Positions 57,601 through 64,000 of a stretch of DNA of 64,000 nt are shown here, in pieces. The notes under the pieces are model-generated. The model saw only the letters and a list, made by a program, of their open reading frames with translations, did no database searches and was not told the origin of the DNA. Source of the DNA: Cenococcum geophilum 1.58 (Eukaryota; Ascomycota; Dothideomycetes; Gloniales; Gloniaceae); NCBI GenBank assembly GCA_001692895.1, contig KV748201.1:1736001-1800000 (forward strand), written 5' to 3'. A program made the translations under genes and the position numbers. Position 1 is the first letter of the stretch. Every line of letters starts with the position of its first letter.

Positions 57601-58920
57601 ACGAGGACCTCTATAATTGCCTTATAGTTAACGTTAATTATACCCTTTACTATATTCCCTACCACGGCCACTATATATTCGGTTAGTCTAGTTATAATTA
57701 TATTAGTTAGGAATACTTAGTTAGGTAGGGTTTTTAGTATAAAACTATTAAAATTCTTATATTCGTATTATAGTACCTATAGTAGAGCGTAGCTTAGTAT
57801 ATACTCCTTTAAACGTATCTATAGGTTTATATAGCGCTAAATTGCACTTAGGAATGCTATGGTAGGCTAAGTTAACCTAGTCCCTTAGGCTGTTCTTATT
57901 TTAGTAAGTTTTAGTAAGGCCATATTAGATTTTCAAAAGTTTATTAAAGAGTAGTTAAAGGCACTCTAAATAAGTCTTTGTTGGGTTAGAAGCAATAACT
58001 CTTTAAAATATAGTCTTTTACTATTTGGATATATAAAGCTAGCAATTCTTATTAGTTTTAAAGTAGGCTCTAGTAAGCTAAAGTATTATATTAAAGCTAT
58101 AGTTTCTACCCGTAATATAGTTATAATAAAATATTACTACCCGTCTCTTTAATATAATAGAGAAAGCATAATAGTACTAGTAGCATTAAATTTTAACCTT
58201 ATTGCAACAGTTATAAAAGACCTATAGTTTTACTCTAAGTATATTATATAATTCTCCTCTAAACTTCTTCTCTTCGTCTAAATATACCTTTATTAGATTT
58301 GTAACTTCTTATAGTAGAGGCTTACTGGTTAGCTAGAGTAGAGAAGCTAGAGGTAGTAAAGGTGGAGAAAGAGTACCTCTAGGTAGGAGAACACCTTTAG
58401 GTGGGAGAGTACCTCTAGGTAGGAGAGTAGCGTTTTAGAGGTTTCGTTCTGAATTAAAGTTACCTTCTAAAGAATATAGGTTGGTTTTAGGTTTCTATAG
58501 TTAATATATAATTTTAGCTTCCGTCTATACTAGTTCTTCTATACTAGTAATAACGGCCTAAATATTACTAGTAATTGGTTTACTATTCTTAGTAATATAT
58601 ACCCCGTTCCTATAGAGAAAGTCTTAAAAATCCTAAATAATATCAATATTACTAAGTGCCCAGGTATTAGCGGTCTATCCTATAAAATCCTCCCTAAAAT
58701 ATTCCTATAGCTATAAATTAGTATAGTATTTACTTTAGTAGAATATAATACGGTATAGGAGAAAGCTATTAACTTATTTTGCGGTATAAGTTATTATATT
58801 AAAGGTAAATTCGTCCTAATTTTTATTAATAAGTTTTGCGTATAAAGCTACCCCTAATAGTAAGGAGTCTTCCCAGTTGTTTAAGGTAGGCGTAGCCATG
58901 TTTTTAGAGGGAGGGAAGTG
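57601..58920 (-). pseudogene. Gag of copia K, N-terminal part
   Basis: Minus strand, damaged. Coding stretches include the segment before the zinc knuckle and, at 58372-58430, an 18-bp unit repeated three times that encodes LPRGTL, PPKGVL and LPRGTL. The start is probably near the CAT at 58898-58900 (MATPTLNNWEDSLLLGVAL, depending on frame). Recognised as gag by position and by the knuckle. Confidence 0.6.
58372..58430 (-). repeat. 18-bp in-frame repeat in copia K gag
   Basis: GAGTACCTCTAGGTAGGA, GAACACCTTTAGGTGGGA and GAGTACCTCTAGGTAGGA in succession: three six-codon units. Confidence 0.85.
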
Positions 58921-59304
58921 TTATTAGTATAGGGATTGTTGTTTAGTACGCGTTTATAATATATACTTATTATTTAGTACGCATTCGTTATTTAGTACGC
59001 GTTTGTAACGTATATTTGCGATTATAGGGCTTAGGACTAGTTCTAGCCTTAAATCGCAAAGACTTATAAAGCGTATTATTCTGCGTAATAGACGCAAGAA
59101 TCTATAATCTTAGAAAGGCTTAGGACTAGTTCTGGCCTTTAAATCCTTAGATTCGTAAAAGAGTTCTATTTAAGGTTTAGGACCAGTTCTAACCTTAAAA
59201 GACAGCTCCCTTTAGCATAAGTAGCACTAATATAGTAGCTTGTCTCTTCTTAATAGAATACCTAGCTGCTCTATAGTATAACAGTAAAGTTAACTACTAA
59301 CTAG
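58921..59304 (-). other. 5' leader of copia K with short repeated motifs
   Basis: Non-coding between gag and 5' LTR. TTTAGTACGC occurs at 58942, 58973 and 58991. A unit of about 27 bp, GGCTTAGGACTAGTTCTRGCC followed by TTAAA, occurs at 59027-59053, 59116-59143 and 59173-59199. Repeats in the leader could take part in packaging or priming; that is inference. Confidence 0.75.
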
Positions 59305-59524
59305 TGTTAGTTACACAAGGTAATATCACGTAGCTACGGTTCGTAGATAGTATGATAATAATTATTGTTCTTTTATCTTAATAATGGAGGGCGAGGAGCT
59401 TAAGGCTCCTCGCCACGCTAGTGCCGCGGCAATACGTGACGGCAACTTGCTGCACGTAGCGGCAACTTGCCATATATAACGGCAATATGCCTTATATAGT
59501 AACCACTTGCCTTTATTCCCAACA
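59305..59524 (-). repeat. 5' LTR of copia K (220 bp)
   Basis: Same ends as 45609-45788 but 40 bp longer: a unit around CGGCAACTTGC is present three times (59416-59490) where the other LTR has one. ACTAT follows at 59525-59529. The frame at 59362-59544 is an accident. Confidence 0.92.
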
Positions 59525-62100
59525 ACTATAAAGTCCTTTCGCATAGCCTATACAGTTTTAATAGTAGTAGTAAGCAGTGTAAGTGCTAATAGCGTTAAGC
59601 GATTCTTTCTTACCCCTATTTAGCTTTATAATAATAGGGCGTATTCCTCTACTATATCTACTATATAGTCCGCTATAACCTTTTCTAAGATCTTACCTAG
59701 GGTATTTTCTAAACTAATAGGGCGGTAGCTTCCTAGGATTAAGTAGTTTACTTTACCTTCTTTTTATAAAATAACTGTTGTTATAGATCTTCTAAGTTAC
59801 GGGTAGTAGCCTATTATAAAGTATGCTTCAGCTATATCTATAAGCTAAGGTACTAGAAGTAGTTTATAGGTCTTTAGGGCTTTATTTAAAATCCTATCTA
59901 GTCCTAGTACTATATTATTTAAGAGGCGGCTAATAGTTCTAGCTATTTCTTTAGTTATTATATTGCTATTAACCCTTAGGCAAGTTACTAGTGTTTTACT
60001 AGTAATATTACTAAGATCTACTAAAGCTAATTAAAGGAAGAATCTTTCTATAAGGATCTTTACCTTCTTATTATTATTACTTATAGCCTATAATTTACCT
60101 ACTTTTTATAGGGTAGTAGGTATAAGTCTTTTACTAGGCATCCCGCCTTTTTCTTTACCTATTTTGCTATAGTCTAAAGGCCCTTATTATAGGGGAGGCT
60201 CGGGTTAGTAGTATATTTGTTTATAAACTATCTTTAGTTATTCCTTACTTCTTTTTTAAGGGTATTCTTTAACTAGTTTCTTATATCTTTATATTATCTC
60301 TTATCTTTAGGATTATAGCTACTTATATATTTCCTTTTTACTTATTATTAGCTGGCTATAAGGGCTATATACTATACGGACCATACGTATTATATAGAGG
60401 GGCCTAGTTTTAAGACTAGGCAGTGCTCTTTTAGCCTACTTTTAATTACTGCCTAGATCCTTTCTAGTCTTTAATTAATTTCCTTAGGGGTAGCTAATAA
60501 GCCTTGCTTATTAAGTATCGGGTAGATTTTTTCTAGGTCTTAAAGTTGTTATTTAATTATATTAAGGAAGCTATCTATATTAAGCCTCCTTATTGCATAT
60601 CTTTTGCTATTTAGTTACGCCTTAATATTTAGATCTAGTTATATTTAGATAGGGATATAGTTTAAGGTAAGTACCTATTCTTCTTTAGGGGTACACCTTT
60701 TAAGTCTTTAGTATAGGTTTTTATCTATAAACATAAGATTAATTATACTTTTAGCGGTGCCCTATTACTATATAATTGCATCTAGGGGGGTAGCTAGCTT
60801 AAGGCCTAAGTTATCTATAGCTTTTAGTAAGCACTTTACCTATTAATTAGCAGTAATATAAATACCCCCCTACCATAGGTAGTAGAGGTTTATATCTCCT
60901 AATAGAATAAACTCTATACCTTTAGTTTCTAGTAAGCTTATTATTAATATAATATTCTCTATTTATAGGACCCCTTTAACCCTAAGGTTATATATATTAA
61001 TAATTTATACCGGTCCCCTATATATTTGGATTATTATAACTATAATATTTAGGTTAACTGCCTATTATAACTATAAGGATAGGCTAATAGCCTTACTAAT
61101 TATAAAGTATATATATATAGCTACTTTTAGTTTATATAGGAGCTGTAATCCTTAGGGGTAGTATATTAATTATATATAGGTATTATAATACGGCTCTTAT
61201 ATAGCAAGGATATAGTATTTTTAAGTCTAGACTATCTAGTAGGGGCCTTATAAGACAGTGGTTTATATTACCGTAGTTATATTATATAATAGATAGATAG
61301 TAGACCCCTAGTAAGGGTTCTTTATCTCTTCTTTATTTCTTACTTCTTCTATTTTTACTTTCTCTAGAATATTTAAAACTTTTATTTCTTACGTCTATAC
61401 CCTAATTACTACTTATTTTATATAAAGCTTTTTATTCCTATATTTTATTTTTTTACTAGCGCTTTTATATCTAAATCTATTATTATCTCTAGTTCTTCCC
61501 CTAATCTTACTAGTTGGCTATATACCCTTTATAGGTTAGCTATAAATATTATATTTACCGCGTTAAGTCTAATTCTTAATTATTCTAGTCTTAAGCTTAC
61601 TATAGCTGTTTATAGGGGTCTTCCTATAGGGCGTCCTCTCCCTTATATCCCCTATAACCCTTATATCCCTATTTAGTTTAGTAATATTACGCGGCGTTAC
61701 TTCTAGCCTATTAAGGCTTAGGATAGCTAACCTAGCCCCCTAGTATTAAAGGTAGGAAACGCTAAAAAGGCGCCTATATCCCCCTAGCTTATTACCTATT
61801 ATTTTTATTTATATAACCTAGTATATAGTTATTCCCGTAGCTATTAGGCCCTTACCTTCCGTCTCCTATATTTAATATAGTCTTCTCTCTCCCACGCCTT
61901 ATATATGCTTTAGTAACAGTTTATATATTTTATTTAGTCTTAATTTAAGTAGTGTCTTATATTATAGGGGCTTATATAATAGCCGCAGCATACCTATACT
62001 ATATATATAGATTAGGTATAGTCTATAGTTATAAAGCCTTATATTATATATAAGGCTATTTATAATTATTTCTTTTTAGATAAGGAGTTTTTATATTCTT
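59525..62100 (-). pseudogene. LINE L1, 5' half (ORF1 remnant, endonuclease, start of reverse transcriptase)
   Basis: Continues L1 across copia K. Reverse transcriptase start at about 59530-60050 (VLGLDRILNKALKTYKLLLV near 59890, then EILGKILEKVIADYIVDIVE). Endonuclease about 60700-61300: FILLGDINLYYLW near 60900 (LGDFN box), GLKLATPLDAII near 60800, SIINLMFI near 60740. From 61330 to about 62050 the minus frames contain Lys/Arg-rich words compatible with ORF1, but no zinc knuckle is clear. The 5' end of L1 is not resolved; L2 begins next to it. Confidence 0.75.
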
Positions 62101-64000
62101 AGTATATATAATAATAATTCATTGCTTAACGTCCAATTTAGATCCCTATTGGGCCCACGCGGACTACTCCTTATTTATATATGGGGAGAAAACTCTATTT
62201 AAGAAAAATGAGAAAACCCTGTAATCTATCTCCCCGCCTTTTAGGACTCGCCTACTTAACGCCTATAAGTTGCCTATAGTGCTCTACTACCTTACTATTT
62301 AACCTTCTTAGGAACCACTGCTGCCGTAATAAGCCTACGGACGCGCTAGTATTATAAACTATTACTCTACTACTGTAGAGTTACTAGGGGGCACCTACTA
62401 CTCGCCCCCTTACCTTCTATTACCATTTCCCTTGCAACCCGGAACTAATTTAGCACATTTTAACTAATAAGCCACTAGGTGACCGCCTTAAGGCCTTTTT
62501 ATATTAAGAGCAGTGTATTATAGTTCTCTATGCCAGCTGCTAAGAGCATTATTTCTTAATTAGTGCGTAGGGGGCATAGTAGTATTACGTGTTTTGGTGT
62601 CTGTCTTAGCCAGCTATATTTACATCTTAGGCTACCTACTAGAATACCTACCCAGTAAAGCCAATCTTTTAGTCCTATTATTCCTATTCTTAAGAGTATT
62701 ACTATTATATTTTCTACCTTTATTAGGCCTTTTTAGAGCCCTTAGGTATTTACCCCCTATAGCATTAACCATGCTATAGCTTAGGTTCGTCTTACCTAAG
62801 TTAGCATCTATACCTTTAACTCCCATTTACCTCTCTAGTATTAGTCCAACCAGTATTATATTACGGTAGATAGTTTCCTAGCGTTCTTATATATTCTACT
62901 TTAGCTCCTTTCTCTATCTTGCTATCTTTACTAACCTCTTATGCGTCTCCCTTCCTCCTCTATATAGGCCTGGGCCCTAAAGCGGCACCATTTTTCTTTT
63001 ACTTTTTTTACCTGTTTCTCTAATATCTCTTCCCTACTTTAGGGTTGTTAGTTTGTTCTCCTATGGGGCACCCTAGGGTCCCTCTATAGTTTACTTAGGC
63101 GTATCTTAATATACTTTATAACATTAGAGTTGCGTTTATTTTACGTCCTTTATATTGCAGTGGCTTTAATATATAACTATAGGGGGGGAATATTAGATTC
63201 CTTCTTAAGCAGTACTATGGCCGTTCGCTTATACCCGCCTATAATACTCTAGAGGTAGGCTATCTAGACCTTTTAAAGTAGTTTAAGGAGTAATTTAGGG
63301 GGGCCCTTCTTAGTTTCTCTAATGGCCCAAATACTGGATCTATATATTATGGTTAGCCGGATAACTGCTATATATAGTAGGCGTGACCTCTAAAAGTATG
63401 GACCCTATATGGAATTAACAATCCTAGATAAAGCGATAAACTATACTTAGCCTTTATAGGCCGCTTGCGCCGTATATATGCTTTACTAGAGCTTACTATC
63501 TACCCATACTCCTAATACCCTTAGGCCCTAAACTGGTTAACCCCTAAAGCCTTAAATGTAAATTATATACTAGAGATCTGCAGATTAGTTATATTTTCTT
63601 ATAAAATAGATTAGCTGGTATTTCTCTAGTAAGAATTAGACTCTATAACGTTTTGCCTATTCTATATAAGTATTATAGGCTTTCTCTAGTGTTCTGCAAT
63701 TCTCTGCGGCTATTAGCCCATATATAATTAGGTTTGTGTCGTTAATAAAGCCTATCCCCTAGGTCGCCCCTTCCTTAAAGGAGTTAAGTAGGTTGCTTAT
63801 AAAGAAAAGGAAGAGTATAGGCGAGAGGGGTAATCCTTATAGTATTCCTGCTGTAACTATAATAGGGGGGCTCTAGTATTTGCTAAAGACTAGTAATATT
63901 TCTTTCTAGCCTATAAACCCTTAGACAAATTATATAATCTATTTTAGGAAGCCCTTTACCCTAAGGATATGCAGGAGACGCTTGTGGGGTATATTATTAT
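62101..64000 (-). mobile_element. LINE L2, 3' part of a second L copy, running off the window
   Basis: Minus strand. The 3' tail AATAATAATTC-type lies at 62105-62125. From TTGCTTAACGTCCAATTTAG onward it aligns with L1 (43700-45570) almost base for base, for example GTCCAATTTAGATCCCTATT and GGTTAGCCGGATAACT. L2 has fewer TA changes at many sites (GCCCACGCGGACTACTCC). The minus frame 62632-62826 (MGVKGIDANLGKTNLSYSMV) is an open stretch of ORF2 C-terminus. Reverse transcriptase reaches the window end. Confidence 0.88.

Larger units (their letters stand above)
45609..59524 (-). mobile_element. Copia K (Ty1/copia LTR retrotransposon), split by gypsy I
   Basis: LTRs at 45609-45788 and 59305-59524 start TGTTRGTTACAC and end CCCAAYA. 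The 5-bp target ACTAT is at 45604-45608 and 59525-59529. From the right on the minus strand: leader, gag, protease, integrase (split), reverse transcriptase, RNase H. The order with integrase before reverse transcriptase is diagnostic of Ty1/copia. Gypsy I (48722-56633) inserted into integrase, target GAACT. Confidence 0.93.

Noticed and set aside
59362-59544. 60-codon minus-strand frame
   Set aside because: Lies in the copia K LTR and passes over its target duplication.

Overview
The window looks like a repeat-only block from a filamentous ascomycete (Pezizomycotina), probably an AT-rich, RIP-affected compartment. Almost every reading frame is a relic of a transposable element. It is broken mainly by TAA/TAG codons where the families normally carry Gln (CAA/CAG) or Trp (TGG), and catalytic or zinc-binding His and Cys are often Tyr. 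This is the C-to-T damage expected of repeat-induced point mutation. I found no host gene, rRNA, tRNA or CRISPR array.

The 64 kb is best read as one nest of insertions, recovered from long terminal repeats (LTRs), target-site duplications (TSDs) and interrupted frames that resume on the far side of the insert. The oldest layer seen is a minus-strand Tad-like LINE (H, 38361-40793 and 42994-43693). It is cut by a 423-bp-LTR gypsy (J), by a 2.2-kb element (M, 40794-42993) and by another LINE (L1). J is in turn cut by a plus-strand gypsy (E, about 1280-31871) and by a nearly complete plus-strand LINE (G, about 31979-37260).

E carries a pogo/Fot1-like transposon at its left edge (1-1279), a young 5'-truncated LINE (3732-5881), a minus-strand gypsy C (5958-26178) and a 1-kb non-coding element F1 (26433-27447). 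C itself contains two copies of a chromodomain gypsy in opposite orientation (A, 6919-13482, plus; B, 17489-24080, minus) and a 230-bp terminal-inverted-repeat element (25497-25726). M contains F2 (41095-42116), a second copy of F.

To the right, L1 (43694-45608 and 59525 to about 62100) is split by a copia element K (45609-59524), and K is split by a full-length gypsy I (48722-56633). A second copy of L (L2) starts near 62100 and leaves the window.

The most unusual item is element F. Two 1-kb copies have 13-bp TSDs, a (TAC)n-like tail and no convincing protein. Both begin exactly with a sequence that can be folded by hand into a hepatitis-delta-virus-like self-cleaving ribozyme at the element's 5' end. 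Other points of note are the undamaged inverted-repeat element, a conserved antisense frame in A and B, a sequence block shared by the 3' ends of gypsy C and copia K, and short internal duplications.
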